This document shows, piece after piece, positions 24,801 through 38,269 of a stretch of 64,000 nt of DNA (positions are counted from its first letter, which is position 1; every line of letters starts with the position of its first letter). This DNA is from Vespula vulgaris (Eukaryota; Arthropoda; Insecta; Hymenoptera; Vespidae), in contig NC_066606.1 in the NCBI RefSeq assembly GCF_905475345.1, positions 1,506,001 to 1,570,000 of the forward strand, given 5' to 3'. The position numbers and the translations under genes were made by a program. The notes beneath the pieces are model-generated. The model saw only the letters and a list, made by a program, of their open reading frames with translations. It ran no database searches and was not told the origin of the DNA.

Positions 24801-27800
24801 GTAGAAATCGTACTCTTCGATGATACGTTCAAGTTAAATGTAATACGAGATGCCTCCTCTATAACCTCGTCCACTATGCTCGTTGCCTCGACGTATGCTC
24901 GATTAACATCGAGTTCCGCTATTATTTGATTAACGCTAGTATTCATCTCCTCGCTAAAAGATGCACCAAGAAAATCTTCCAACTCTAGAATCGTACCCGT
25001 CGGCAATTCTAATATATCCGATCCGTTATTAGAGGATTTTTCGTGGTAATCGGTGAACGAATTATCGGTGGAATCATCCTGATGAATATTTTCCATGGAT
25101 GGACATTCGGATATAGAATTTGATTCGTTCGCTCGTTTCGTCGTTTCATTCGTTTGATCATCATCCTCGTTCGACGACCTATTAACGACGTTGTCAACGT
25201 TGTCGTTATTCTCACAAGCTAAAGTCGTCGATACATCGTTCGACGGCGTCAAACTATAGATCAAGCTCATGTTCGTCGAATCCAAATTATACTTCACCGA
25301 GGCGTCCGTCACTGGCAAAGCGTTCAAGCTAGCACGAGACGGCAAGATCTTGTCGTTTATACATTTTATCACATCACCTAGACTATCACGACGATTATGA
25401 TCGTACGATCCCTCGTTGTTCTTCCTCGGAATCGACAAACAGGTCACGCATTGACAATCATCTTCCCAAATAAATTTACATTCGCTAAAGTAACTTACAT
25501 CCTTCCTCTCTTTTGTATCATTCTTGCGACAAGTTAAATCTTTTCGATCATCATCCACCAGACATTCAGAAGACTCAAATATTTTCTCGTTTATCAAATT
25601 CGTTAACGTCCCGTCGTCGGCTTTCTCTATTGCCGCATCATTTTCCGTAGTCTCGTCGTTATGATTTACGTTGGAAGGTAATCCTTGAGTCACGTCACTA
25701 GGTCTCTTATCCTCGTTTCGATCGTTAGTAAATTTATCAGAACATTTTTCTCGAGCGAATTTGTTCCCATCTTTCCCTTGAATCGCACAGTTGCCGCCGT
25801 TCAGCATTCTCTTCTCGTAATTATCGAAGAACTCGCGTCTCGCTTTAATACGAGTCAAAAAATTCTTCAATAATCGCGTTTCATTGTTGCTACGAGTATC
25901 TGCGACTTGTTTACCATTGCTCTCGTCGTTAGCTTTCTTAACCGGCTTCCAGGTCGCGTTCCACGAACGTTCGATCAAGGTGGGTTTCATACGTTCGGCG
26001 ACGACTGAACTGCGAACTACCTTTAAATGCGGATTATCATGAAGCTCGGGAGATCGCCAGCCTGAACGAACGCTAGTACTGGATTCGCTGCCGCAACCGC
26101 TTGATAGAGCACAATCTGTAAAATGACATTGTCCAAAGACAAACGAACCTCAGTTTCTAAAAAACAGATTTCTTTTCTTCCACGTTCAAAATCTATTCGC
26201 TCCGAGAGTAGTACGACTGTGAGCTCGTTATGATCACGGATCGCTCACACCTTCCACCCCAATCATCCCTGTTTTCCCTCTATAATCCCATTGAAAATAA
26301 ACGATAACATTTTCGAGATTCTTCTCTATGTTTTCGATCAACTCCGTATTATCGTGCGCCTCGTATTAAAAAATCATTCTCTCGCTATGGTCAACAAAAT
26401 AAAAAAATAATAAATAAATAAATAAATAAATAAAAAATAGAAAGGAAGAAGTAAAAGCATGACAACAAGCACGACGTATAAATTTTTCATTTTCATGTGT
26501 GTATATATGTATATACATATATATATATATAGATTAATAAATTAATTTATTGCACGATCGCTAAATCACAAAATAATATAAGTATATAGAAATGATTTAG
26601 CAGATCGTAACATATTTGGGTGTATGTTAAATTGTTACGAAAGAGAAAAAAAAATAAAACAAAAAAAAAATAATGATAAGTGCGGACATAAAATTTGTAC
26701 AAGAAATTTCGGCATGTATGTATGCGGTGCAAGCGTTAGCGATCATAAAGATTCCTTCTCTTAACCATGTTAGAAGCAAAATATAATAAATATTTAATGC
26801 AAGGGAAAAATGTATAGTTTATAATCGTGCGTGTGTGCGTTTGTAACGTTAAAGGCAAACGTGCGATCATGCGTTACCTGATACAACACACTTCTTTCTC
26901 CTTTAACCTCTCCTCCCTTAACTAAGAACCGCTTACCTTGCCTGCTAATATCACTTTCTGCTTCGATCGCAGCACGTCGCATTTCATTGAGGAACTCTGT
27001 AGTCGCATATGCTGTATCAAGAATAAACGATTACATGCATACGTCAAAATTGGGGAGGACAGGAAAAATATTCACATGCGATAGAGAATACTTTTTTCCT
27101 TTTTTCTTCTTATTCTTATTCTTATTATTATTATTATTATTGCAAGAAATACTTATTAATGGGGAGTAATCAAAGAAGATCCAAACGTATAATCATACAA
27201 GGTATGCAATTGGATAATAAACATGCGACAATTCCAAAAACTCTAAAACCATTAGATACTACTTTGCGTTTCATATCATATCTTCTAAACAGCCAAACCA
27301 TTCTTGCATGGTATAACAACGATTAGTTCTCTGTAAATTTTTTGTAAATTATTGCAAATACACTTACCGTCACTTAGAACGACTTCTGGCTGACTGGGCG
27401 CAGGCACTTGTTTCGTTTCTATCCGTAAAACTCGTGGTTCTGTAGATAAAAAAATAAAAAACGCTGTTACTAATGTTTTTATCGTCAAACAATTTTTGAT
27501 CGTCAAACAACAATTGGCAATAAACATAGGTCTTCTTTTTATATGATGGAGGCGTATCGTACAAGGGAAAAAAAAGTATAAAAGATAATAATAATAATAA
27601 TAAATAATAATAATAAATTTAATTGAATATTTCTCTTACCGTCTCTACTCTCTTCCTCGGTCTCAGACGTAACAGAGACCGGTGACTGAATCGGACTCTT
27701 GGCAGTGCTAGATTCGTGTGTTGCACGACTGATGTTGAATGACGACAATGCCTCCGATTCTGACTGTGACTCGTCATCTAATTACAAAAAATTCTTTATA

Positions 27801-30800
27801 CATTACTTTCTTCCCGGTTGTAAAACGAAAACATTTTTATGATAAATATTCAACGCTTACAAGGATCACCCTTCTGCTTGCGCTCTACCTCCTTCTTATA
27901 CTGATCTAATTCCTGATCCGTAATGGCGTCAAATGGATTCTTTGCGTAAGGTGTTTTGTAAACCATTGCGTTATGTTGAAATCCTCTTTGTATGATACCT
28001 TTACTGGCTGCTCCTACGAGAACGACTTGCTCTCCGGTACCACTGATCGTAGCGTCCTTGAAAATAATTAAGACATTGATATAAAAATTGTTGATAAATA
28101 GATATACAGGTAAGATAATGAGCTAATACATATACATATGTGTGTGTGTTAAAATTTCTACCTGCATTTTTTTCGCTTCTTCCCACGTAACACCTTCCAA
28201 TATGTGCGATTGTGGTCCAGCCGATATTTTATCTGCTCTACGATAGTCTTTTATCTAATAAAAGGAAAAAATTCATGCGTGCTTTCGTTATATTAGTGTT
28301 ACATCTCTGAATAATTCATAAACTTAATTATATTAAAGCACAAGTATATAATTTGCAAAAAGAAGTTATGTATTAATAGAATTATTTCGTAAAATGGCAT
28401 AAAAATATATATTCACTTACCTGCTGTTGTATTTGTTTGAATTCTTTCGGATTAGTGTTTTTAGGTACAAACTGGAGAGCACCATCGATCTTCACCGGAG
28501 TACTGCTATGGGTCGGAGATCCATCGGACACCCACTGCACACAAAACCAGAGCATTAGAGAGTTGACCCCCTTTTCATATATTTTACCAATATAATTTTC
28601 TTTTTTAATTTTACCAATAAATGATACATACGGTTGCGCAGTAAAAAGTAAAGTACTGCATGTAATGTGTGCCTGCGTTGCATATTTTTCTTTAAACTAT
28701 ATAATAAATATTATTTTCTCTTTGGACGCTCATTTTTTTAATATTTTCGAATAAGAAATTTATAAAAAAAAAAAAAAATCAATTTTAAATAACGTGTTAA
28801 TTTGTTTAGTATATAACTTTTTGAAATTACAGTATCGTTATCAAACGTCAACTGTATGAAACGTTTGAAGGGTCATTTTACCTGGTTTTGTAAATGCAGT
28901 GGATGTATACCGAGGTCATGGAGAATTCGTTGACACGACCGACCAACAGGCACACATTCATACAGGTTTCAATCCGACGAACTCTATTACTTTCTACAGA
29001 GCATACATGATGTATCACAGAAGAAAAAAAGAGAAAAAAAATAGAAGAAGAAATGAAATGCATACTAATATAACGTGCAAATAACATAAAAGAAAAAATG
29101 ACTATCAGTCTATTTTGATAAATTTTGATGAATATAGATCATCAATCTGCAATTGTACATCACACCCGTGCACACGCACCATTCTTTGATTTTGACTAAT
29201 TTATATATATATGTTTCGAATAGTTAAAACATTGTTGAGACGTGTTAGACAACGGATTAAACTTTATTCGATCATGAATAAGCTACAGAAGACAAAATGA
29301 CGCACAATCCTACACACATATATATATATATATATTTTTTTATATGTATATGTATATTATATATACACTTACATATGTTTATAATCATTAAAGTATTATG
29401 TACTTCACATCTATCCAGCATTCATTGATAACAATATTTACTTTGTGCTCCTTTCTATATCAGATATACTGAAGTAATTCTTTTTAACGAACTACACACA
29501 AGTTACACATATGATAATTTTAATAAATACTATAATTTTTATCGCACACATTGTAAAAACGTGATTCGATAATGCAGTGGAACCTATTTCAAAAAAGAGA
29601 AATTATTATATATGATAAATCTGAACTTCAACTAGTTACTTGGATAAATTATTATATTCTGTATTATATTATTATTGTGTTATATTCTGCAACATATCAA
29701 TTCGATGTATATCATTATAAACAATGAAATAGACGATGGTGCATCATTCTACAACGTGACAATGTCTTCTGAAGTCATCTAAATATTATATATGCAAAGG
29801 ATTGATCAATTTCATTTGATCTCCCATGTATAACGATATAAAATTTCACAAGATACATCCATTAACATATATTTAATATGAGATACGATATTTGTTTTAT
29901 ATATTAATCCATCAACTGCTTAGAATAATTTTCATTTTGCTTTTATAACAGTATAAAGCATAAAAGGACTATGCGATATATAAGATGAGCATTATAATAT
30001 ATGAAAGCTAAGCTAGAAACATTAAATGCATCATCGTTTTAATGGGACGATGCATGAATGGAATGCATAAGTATATTTTGGAAAAAAAAAAAATTTGGAA
30101 TCTACTTCTTCCTTCGTCAAATGTACTGCATATAATATGTACTCGAAATACATTTTAGGTTTGACATTTTTGTACGATATTCCATAACATAGATCGTACA
30201 AATTTAATACGACTTGATAAATGAAGGAGAAGAGGAGTATCGTTGATGTGAATTCTTCTATAACTATTTAGGAATATTTGGCGAGTATTATTCCCTACGT
30301 ACCTTCCGCAGTGTATTTAAAAACTCGCGGATACATTATATATAACATGTATGATCTTTACAAAAATCTGCGAACACAAATTTTCATTTAACGATCGGAA
30401 TGATGGCCTTAGCTGCGTTGAATTCATTTGTAATATATGCATATATATATATACATATGTGTATATATATATATATGCGCGTATGGCATTTAAATGGTAT
30501 ATTCATTTAATTTATAAGTGCTTACTCGTTTTTATTCTCAAAAGTAATAACTTCTACCTTTGTAATCTTCTTCGGATCAGGAGTACCAGTTTCCAAAATC
30601 TCCACCTTTTGATACACATTCGGTGAGTTTAACCAACGTGACCTATCTGTACCTTTACGACCACCTTTCCAAAGCCTATACAATAAATTAAAATAACAAC
30701 TTAGAATTTGAAGAAATTAACTATAGTAAAAATCTTTTAATCGTTGTACTCGTAATAATAACTTTGAATTGTGTTGAGTACTTACCCCTGCTTGTACAAT

Positions 30801-32573
30801 TCTTCCTCTTCGAGCAAATATCCTAAAGATGAAACTGCTGGTGGTACCTCCACGTCGTTTCGAGGTTTTGGAGGCTCTCCTTTTACAAGTGGATTTCTAT
30901 ATATATAACCTGTACGAAAACCCTACAGAAAAAAAAGATAAGAAAAAAAAGAGACATTAATCGTTTTCTTTATGAATGAAACTGAACAATCAGGAAATAG
31001 ATTATATACTTACAGCGTTATCGAGCATTCTCATAAGCGCTTCAAATTCCGTTCCACCTATTCTCCAACGTTTTTCTAATTTCTCTGTTATCACTGTAGA
31101 TTCTGGTGCTGAAGTATGCTGAGGAATTGGAGGCTTTCTTGATGCTTCGAAGATCGTTTTCTTCGATTCTTCCGAAATGAGATTTAAATTGTCTAAACCA
31201 GCTGGCATAAGTTTCAACTGCGTTTCACAGGCCAATACGGTATTGTATACATTGTAAAAAGCTTCTTCCACTGTTTCACCACAACAAAGCGCACCACGAT
31301 TGGTTAAAAGCATTACTTTGTTAATAGGACCAAGGTTTCTAGTAATTTTCTCTCTTTCTTCCGGATCAAGCATTCCACCAACATAATGATGCGTGCTAAC
31401 CTCACCAATAACGATACTTTCTTGTCCGATTGGCAGTAAACCACATTTTAAGGAAGAAATCTGTGAAAAAGCCACAACAGAATTTAATAAAAGGAAAAAT
31501 TTGAAAGGACAACTGAGAATAACGAGAAGAAGAAGAGTAAAGAGGAAACAAAATAATAATAAAACAATCCAAATAGTTACATCGACCAAATAAATGTATT
31601 CTTTCTTGATTACTTACAGCAGTAACGGACGGAGTAGATATATGAACGATGCATTTGATGTCAGGTCGAGCAGCATGTATCGTAGAATGTAATTGAAATC
31701 CGGTAATGTGTATACCAAAATTTGTTGTTCCTTGTTCCACTACGGAACCCTGCATGTCGACCTTAATCAAACTAGAAGCCGTTATTTCATGATAGAGCAA
31801 TCCATAAGGATTAACCAAAAAATGTTCTTGATCCTGATTCAAACGTGCCGTCATTTGACCACCAACATTTTGCGTCCATCCGTATAAATCGAGTAATCTG
31901 AATACGGCGGCGAGTTTACAACGCAACAATTTTTCACCTTTGGCATAACCCATGCTTTCGACACCGCGAATATCATTTATAGGCACCACGCAATTCGAAT
32001 CTAAGATTTATAAATAATCACGTAACTTAATCCGATGTAAAGAATCAAAGAAAAAAATTAATGAAAAAACTATAAATTTATATTGTGGCTGACGTTTAGG
32101 TTAGTCACTTACTTTTAAATACATTTCCGTTGAAACGTGCTCCTTGAGCACCCATCATATCGGAGATCTGTTGTAACAAACCGGATGGTCCAGCGCCGTC
32201 TTTCATTTGCGTCTCAATTATACGTTCCAATTCTTCCCTGAATAATCGCGAATTCATCATCATTTCGACTCTCTTTCTCCTTTCCATTTCTCTCATATCC
32301 TACGAATAATGGAAAAATTACGCGTAAAAAGATTATCGATCGCAATTGTTTGCACGTTGAAACATTTCTTCCGGCTATTCCCTATCTTATAGATAAAAAA
32401 AAAGAAAAAGAAAAAGAGAAAACGAAGAAGGAAAAACAAGAGATAATGCGTTAAATATTACTCACAGCATCAATGTCCGCGGGCCTTATTTTGCTTTTTT
32501 CTTCCTCCGTAAGCCCGTCCATTGCCCCGTTTGTATGAGGTTCTGAAAGTTCCTGCTGACTCGTATCCGCCAT
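19910..32573 (-). CDS. hts: Adducin (hu-li tai shao), membrane-skeleton protein
   Basis: Adducin caps actin barbed ends and joins spectrin to actin at the cell cortex. Coding exons in order: 32466-32573, 32113-32299, 31618-32000, 31014-31460, 30786-30922, 30558-30675, 28421-28534, 28162-28254, 27861-28056, 27640-27777, 27368-27439, 26937-26996, 26021-26115, 19910-20038. Phases fit throughout and give about 758 residues. Exons 2-4 encode the aldolase-II-like head (VPINDIRGVESMGYAKGEK, NPYGLLYHEITASSL, GALCCGETVEEAF). The neck has SRWLNSPNVYQKVE and KKITKWVSDGSPTHS, the middle GPQSHILEGVTWEEA and GIIQRGFQHNAMVYKTPYAK. The last exon is the basic MARCKS-like tail that binds calmodulin/spectrin. 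A 5' UTR exon begins at 32608 (TTTCACCAG acceptor). An alternative 3' exon is listed separately. Confidence 0.95.
20039..23158 (-). other. hts intron / 3' UTR of the long isoform
   Basis: Between the MARCKS exon and the stop codon of the large exon. It is AT-rich with poly(A), CA and CT tracts (for example poly-A 21368-21394 and CA 21787-21810) and a small piggyBac-like element at 22195-22367. No additional coding exon found. It would be intron for the canonical form and, in part, 3' UTR for the long form. Confidence 0.45.
22195..22367. mobile_element. piggyBac-like MITE candidate
   Basis: Left end reads TTAA-CCCTTCGTACTTGAGAG. The right end, reverse-complemented, reads TTGA-CCCGTTGCACGCTTAA. 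TTAA targets followed by CCC are the piggyBac signature; the right TTAA has decayed to TCAA on the plus strand. About 173 bp, no coding capacity. Confidence 0.45.
23159..26115 (-). CDS. hts: Giant alternative 3' exon of adducin (long isoform tail)
   Basis: An uninterrupted frame of 2,957 nt opens at a good acceptor (CATTTTACAG, edge 26115). It is in phase with the upstream adducin exon ending at 26937 (G+AT). The first 31 codons are shared with the canonical form; reading through the donor at 26020 continues for about 950 more residues to a TAA at 23159. The tail is rich in Asp, Glu, Asn, Ser and Thr, hydrophilic, apparently disordered, with a run of 18 His (24071-24124) and scattered CxxC pairs (for example CQCVTC, CLECCVDC). 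No known domain was recognised. Joined to exons 1-12 it makes a protein of about 1,669 residues. Drosophila hts also makes a long isoform with a unique tail (Ovhts/HtsRC, ring canals); equivalence here is inference. The Met at 25990 is internal, not the start. Confidence 0.75.
24071..24124 (-). repeat. Poly-histidine coding repeat (18 His)
   Basis: Mixed CAT/CAC codons, read on the minus strand inside the giant adducin exon. The mixed codons show the run is not simply a pure trinucleotide expansion. Confidence 0.9.
26116..26936 (-). other. hts intron
   Basis: Intron between the 60-nt exon at 26937-26996 and the large exon. Contains AT repeats near 26500-26535 and an AAAT-rich run near 26400-26440. 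No coding exon seen. Confidence 0.6.
26937..26996 (-). CDS. hts: Small phase-1 cassette exon of adducin
   Basis: Sixty nucleotides encoding EFLNEMRRAAIEAESDISRQ, with acceptor GACTACAG and donor GTAAGC. Both ends are phase 1 and the exon is a multiple of three, so it can be skipped without changing frame: the exon ending at 27368 joins equally well to this exon or to the one at 26115. It is therefore a likely cassette exon, unproven. Confidence 0.7.
28535..30557 (-). other. Large hts intron, no gene seen
   Basis: The longest intron inside the adducin coding region. AT-rich with TA repeats near 29310-29360 and 30440-30480. No conserved reading frame on either strand. Confidence 0.55.
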
Positions 32574-34066
32574 TTCTTTTGTTCTGTTTTTTTACTCGCC
32601 GCTACGACCTGGTGAAAGTAAAAATTAAATAATAATAATAATAATAATAAAGAAGTGACGAAAAGAAAAATCTTGAAAAATCAACAACGTAGAAAATCGT
32701 CCGCGTCAAATCGAATTCCAAGTTTAGAGTCCCGTTCGTAAACGAGACTGATGATATCTTATTTTAAAAAATACTTTTCTTACAAAGATCTCGTTCTTCG
32801 AAGAAAAAAAATAAATAAAAAAATAAAAAAAATCGATATAAAGCGAAGCACTATTGGTTATGTGTATCAACGAGGACTATTGCGTTACGACTACCGGAAT
32901 TAGACCACGTTCTACTATTCACCGAACTATAAATAATTTGTAATTCGAAGATCACCCTAATGACTAAACGTTTTAATCCTTACTCGATTCTGTGTTGCTC
33001 GAGAAGAAAAAAAAAAGAGAAACAGAAAAAAAAGGAAAGCATAATCGAAGCAAAGAAAGACAAACGATTCCGAAACGTTCGTTCACTTTCAAATCGAGTG
33101 ATTTGTTTTCTCTTTTCTTTTCTTCTTTGAAATTGCGCGCGAATTTCGTAGATACATAACTCTGCACATCATACATTAACATAACACGTAATTCATCTCG
33201 AACATGGGTAAATCTTCTATTTCTCGTCTCTTGCAAGAACGTAGCAATGCGACGAATAGCTATGTTATGTATATATATATATAATATGTATATATATATA
33301 TGTCGTGCCTAATTACAGAGATGCGTCATTTCCGGTTTAACGCGCATAACGAGTGGGCACGATACGAGATCTCTCATTCGACTTAGATTTTTCCCCCTTT
33401 TATTCGAAATCATTCTAACGGTGATTGTTTCGTATATTTTTCTTTCCTCTTTTCTTTTTTATTTTTCTTCGAATCAGATCGCATAATGTTAACATAATAA
33501 TGACGTTACACGTTAAATGGCTTTGACCTACCCATAATGACGATGAACGGAGATATAAACTGTCATGAACTGTTGTATAATTATAAATATCACACAACGT
33601 TGTGACATATATATATATGTGTATGTGCGTATATATATATATATAAAAAAAGGAGAAAATGTATGTAGATAGTATAGTACATATATTGTATAGAGAGCGT
33701 CGTCCTTTTCGTCTCTCTTTTTTTTTTATTTCTTTTCTTTTTTTTCGCAACATTCGATAATTAACATCGTCCATGATGCCTAAGTACACCCACAGAATCA
33801 TTTAATTAAACAGACAGAAACCATCGTCGTTCATGCGTACGTATTGTACGATACGTATGTGCGAACGTGACACGCCCAGAGTTCCAATGACGATCGTTGT
33901 AGGACGCTCCGTTAGACTCGAAACACATCTTAGATATATGTATTTTTGTCGGTAGAAAATATATATACACATACTTTTTATAATGTGTGTGTATATATGT
34001 TATACGGTCGAGAATTTATTTTCGATCCTAACCATTATCGTCCTTGAAAATCTTATTGGTTATAAA

Positions 34067-34175
<109 letters not shown>

Positions 34176-34917
34176 AATTGAACAGTAAAATAACTGTCAC
34201 AGTAATATGGAAAATAAGTGGTCTAAATTAAAACACCTACGCCTTGATATATCTTTTTTTTTTCTCTCCCACACCCAATCTCTCTATCAATAACTAATAA
34301 TTACGAATATTTCTTTTTTCACGAATTTATTCACTGCATCCAATGTATGGTCATTCTCCCAACATGAGGAACATGAGCGCGATCGAGATCATCTATTGTT
34401 TTCTTTTTCGTGGGCGGAATTACAAATGTATATATGTATATATATATATATATATACGTACATACGTATGTGCACTACAAATCTCTATACAAATTCGATC
34501 TATTCGAACGTACTAAAATTAAAATCATCTTACTGTCATAATCTTTCATAATGATATATACATCCATGATGTATGTGTGTATGAATATATATATATATAT
34601 ATATATGTACTAATACAGTCGATGACGACACGTCTCGTGTTCCTGTATATTGGATATGCGGCTTTACACGCATGACGTGGCCTCTCAATGATTGCAACGA
34701 GCCAATAACTGACTCTGCCGCACGCACATATACACACTATGCGCGCGCGCACAACACATATATATATATATAAAACGTTAAATCGACATTTATAAAGACA
34801 CGATCTTTCACATGTGACATTAGAGTTTCTTAGCTTTCTCCGATATATTTGATTCCACAAAAAGAAAGAAAAAGAAAGACAGACAGACACTGAGTGAATG
34901 AGTGAGTGAGTGAGTGA

Positions 34918-34979
<62 letters not shown>

Positions 34980-36758
34980 AAGACGGATATCGGACAATGA
35001 CCGAGATTATACTTCAACTTTCAAAACAATATTTAACGTCACTATATTTCTTACCGTCGATATTATAAACGCTGAAAGATTTTTAAGCGTGCTATACAAC
35101 GATAATAATGACGACGACGACGACGACGACGACGACGAATAGAATCGAATCACTGCCCGTAAGATATAATGCAATTCGATCTTATCGTCGTCTATCGACA
35201 ATAACACTTCGCGATATTTTTCGAGTGATAGCCGAGAATTTATATTAATTACGATAACACGTAAGAAATTTGGGACACTGATTGTTAATCGAAATAATAT
35301 ATAAACGAAAATGTAAAGGTAAAAATTTAATCGTTCGATACAAGTTAAATTATTATTATCATTATTATTATTATTACTAGTATGATTATTGTTCGTAATT
35401 ATTATTAATATTAATATTATCAATCAATTAATTCATTAATAAAATACGATCGCCCAAGAATACTTTCGTATTTAATTTAATACAATATATAATAGAAATA
35501 TAAGCGAGAGATTTATAAGCTTGGTTAAAGACGCGTTATCTTATTTTCTCTAAAGCGTCCTACATACATATTTCTCTGGAGGGGGAGGTGAGGAGGGGTG
35601 GGGAGAGAAAGAGGAAGAAGGGAGGAAGGGAAGGAGAGGAACGAACGTTGAAGTATAAACTGAAGTATGCTTGATCGCATGTAAAAGAAGAAGAAAAAAA
35701 GGACGAAAAAATTAAAAGAAATTGAAAATAAAAAAAAAGTGGAAAAAGACCAAGAGAAAAAAAAACAATAACAACGTAGACATCGATCGAACGTTCGGTT
35801 CAGTCCATTGAAAAGAGATAATTTATTTACAAGTGATAACAAAATTTTGGAACAGCGTGAAACATAATTACATATTAAAAGCGAGTTCATTTACGGATGC
35901 TGGAAAGATTGAACGCGATCGAGGAAGAGAAGAGAAGAGAAGAGAAGAGGAGGGGGAAGAACTACTTAACGAGTGTGCGTACGATGGGTGGGTGGTGGTG
36001 GTATGGTGAGTTAGTGGTAGTTAGTGGTAGTGTAGTGGTAGTAGTGATGGTGGTGGTAGGAGTAGAGGAAGGGAGGGGGGTTGATGAGACGCGTCTCAAC
36101 CCGATATGCCCTTCGTGTAATGGCAGGAAAACGGATAAAGCGTGGAAAAGGAGAAGGAGAAAGAAAAAAAAAAAGACGAAAGAAGACAAAAAAGAAGAAC
36201 GAGAAAAAAGGGAAAAAAAGAAAAACAACGAATACAGTATCGCTTTCAACCGTTAAAAGGAATAAGAGACAAGCATAGCCGTTGTTTAAAAGACGTACGC
36301 TCTGTTTTCTCTACTTGTTCTATTCTTTTTCGGGGTACGATACCTCGAATAGATTTAGCCATTGGTCGATCGACGAACGAGTATAGAAGAAATACGATAT
36401 CGAAGGAGAGAAAGAGAGAGAGAAAGAAAGAAAGAAAGAGAGAAAGAGATAGTAAAGAACAAATTGTGGTATTAAATGCGAACGAATAAGAGCATATAAT
36501 ATGGGATAGATAGAAGATAGGGGAAGAAGGAGGAAAAGGAGGAGGAGGAGGAGGAGGAGGAGGAGGAGGAGGAGGAAGGTAGGGGAAAGGGATGGAAGTG
36601 GGTACGAACACCACTGATGATGTTGATCGCTACTGAACCGGATTTGACATGACACACCCCTCGCTCGTCACACTACGTAATTTCTCGTAAAACACTGGTC
36701 GAAGAAGGAAACACCGTAAGCCGTTAAAACTCTTCGATTGTGTATGTCAGCGGGTCGT

Positions 36759-36767
36759 GACGTCGTC

Positions 36768-36864
<97 letters not shown>

Positions 36865-36972
36865 CAGCAGTAGTAGCAGTAGTAGTAATAGTGTAGTAGT
36901 GTAGTAAGTAGTAAGTAGTAGTGGTAGTAGTAGTAGTAATAATAGTAGTAGTAGCAGCAGCAGTGGTAGAAG
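36759..36972. repeat. (GTA/TAC)n microsatellite, about 200 bp
   Basis: About 130 bp of nearly pure GTA, then interrupted GTA/GCA/GTG units. The longest simple repeat in the window. On the minus strand it reads as poly-Tyr, which I do not accept as a protein. Confidence 0.95.
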
Positions 36973-37026
36973 TGGTATAAGAAAAAAAGGAAGAAGAATA
37001 GAAATATATACATACGTTTTGCTTAC

Positions 37027-37760
37027 CTATTAAATAAAAAATACTGTTCCAAGTCGTTGGAGTATTATAATATCCGAATTCTGCCGGCAGCCAGAGTTCG
37101 TCGATACAGCGTTTAGCTCTTTAAACGTGCCTTTTTAGCTGGAAAACCGCCTTAGGAGAGAGAGAAAGGGAGAGGGAGAGAAGAGAGAGAAAGATATAGA
37201 GAGAGATAAAGAAAAGGAGATAGAAAGAATGTGTGTGTGAGAGAGTAAGAGAGAGAGAGAGAGAGACAGAGAAAGAGGAAAAAAAGAACCGAAGGAACGA
37301 GAAAGACGAGAATGAACGAAAACGTTCGGGGTCCCTTCCGTTCGGCGGATAGCTTCCCCGTCGGCGATACTCTTCGTAAGCGATCAACTAACAGTAGCCA
37401 AGCCCTTCTTTACTTTCCTTTTCCCTCTTCCTCGCTTTCCTCCGCCCGTCCGATTGTCCGCCGTTCGACCGGCCGTTCTTCCGTTCTTCCGCCGTCGTCG
37501 TCGTCGTCGCCGTAGTCGTCGTAGTCGTCGTAGTCGTCGTAGTCGTAGTTGTCGTCGTTGTCGTAGTAGTCGGCGTAGTCGTCTTAGCCGTCGTTCCTTC
37601 TTCTTCTTCTTCTTTTTCTTCTTTACCGCTTTCTTCCGCTTTCTTTCCTTTTCTTTCCACCGTAAACGAGTCCCCCCTTGATATTTGACTTAAACGGTAA
37701 CGTAACGGCACCCGGCAACGCGTAATTCTACGTGGAGGAATCGCGATCCCCAGATACACC
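37027..37760 (-). promoter_or_regulatory. Candidate noncoding first exon and promoter of hts
   Basis: A block richer in G+C and CG than its surroundings, ending on the minus strand in a strong donor (TTTAATAG then GTAAGC, edge 37027) that could pair with the acceptor at 32609. Also holds a GTC/GAC tract at 37495-37590 and AGG/CT-rich stretches. A minus-strand frame rich in Thr crosses it but is a translated repeat. Placement as hts exon 1 is inference. Confidence 0.35.
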
Positions 37761-38019
37761 CTTTTTCCTTCTTCCTTCCTTTTCTTTTTTTTCTTGTTCT
37801 TTTACACGCAGATCCTCAATAGATCCACGAAAAATCGCATAACTGGAGCCCCCGTTTCCACTACACGATAGCGTTGGATAATAGCACAAGAATCGATCGC
37901 GCTCTCTCTCTTCTCCTCGCACTCATTCCCCTTGATCATGGGTTAAAAGCAACCAACACACAACACGCGTCTTTATGACTTTCGTTTCCTCCTCTCGCCG
38001 CCGATGTGCGCGCGCTCGT

Positions 38020-38051
38020 TCTCTCTCTCTCTCTCTCTCTCTTTCTCTTTC

Positions 38052-38082
<31 letters not shown>

Positions 38083-38116
38083 GTCTCTGTTTCTCTCTCT
38101 CTCTCTCTCTTTCTCC
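38020..38116. repeat. (CT)n microsatellite with GT interruptions
   Basis: CT tract just upstream of the presumed hts promoter. As GA repeats on the hts strand it could bind GAGA-type factors, but this is only a possibility. Confidence 0.9.
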
Positions 38117-38269
38117 CTCTCTATCTATTTAGCTTCGTGTGGCGCTGCTTTACAGCGTTCCTGTCCAAAAATAGGACCAGTAATATCGCGTTCATCTTAT
38201 TGGACGATAGCTATTTGGTCCGCCATGCGAATCTAAACTACGACATCTGATTCGTCAATCGATAAATAC

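Noticed and set aside
36747..37013. Second poly-tyrosine frame
   Set aside because: Translation of the GTA/TAC microsatellite; no conserved flanking sequence.
37388..37759. Threonine-rich minus-strand frame near the hts promoter
   Set aside because: Translated trinucleotide repeat in a probable noncoding first exon.
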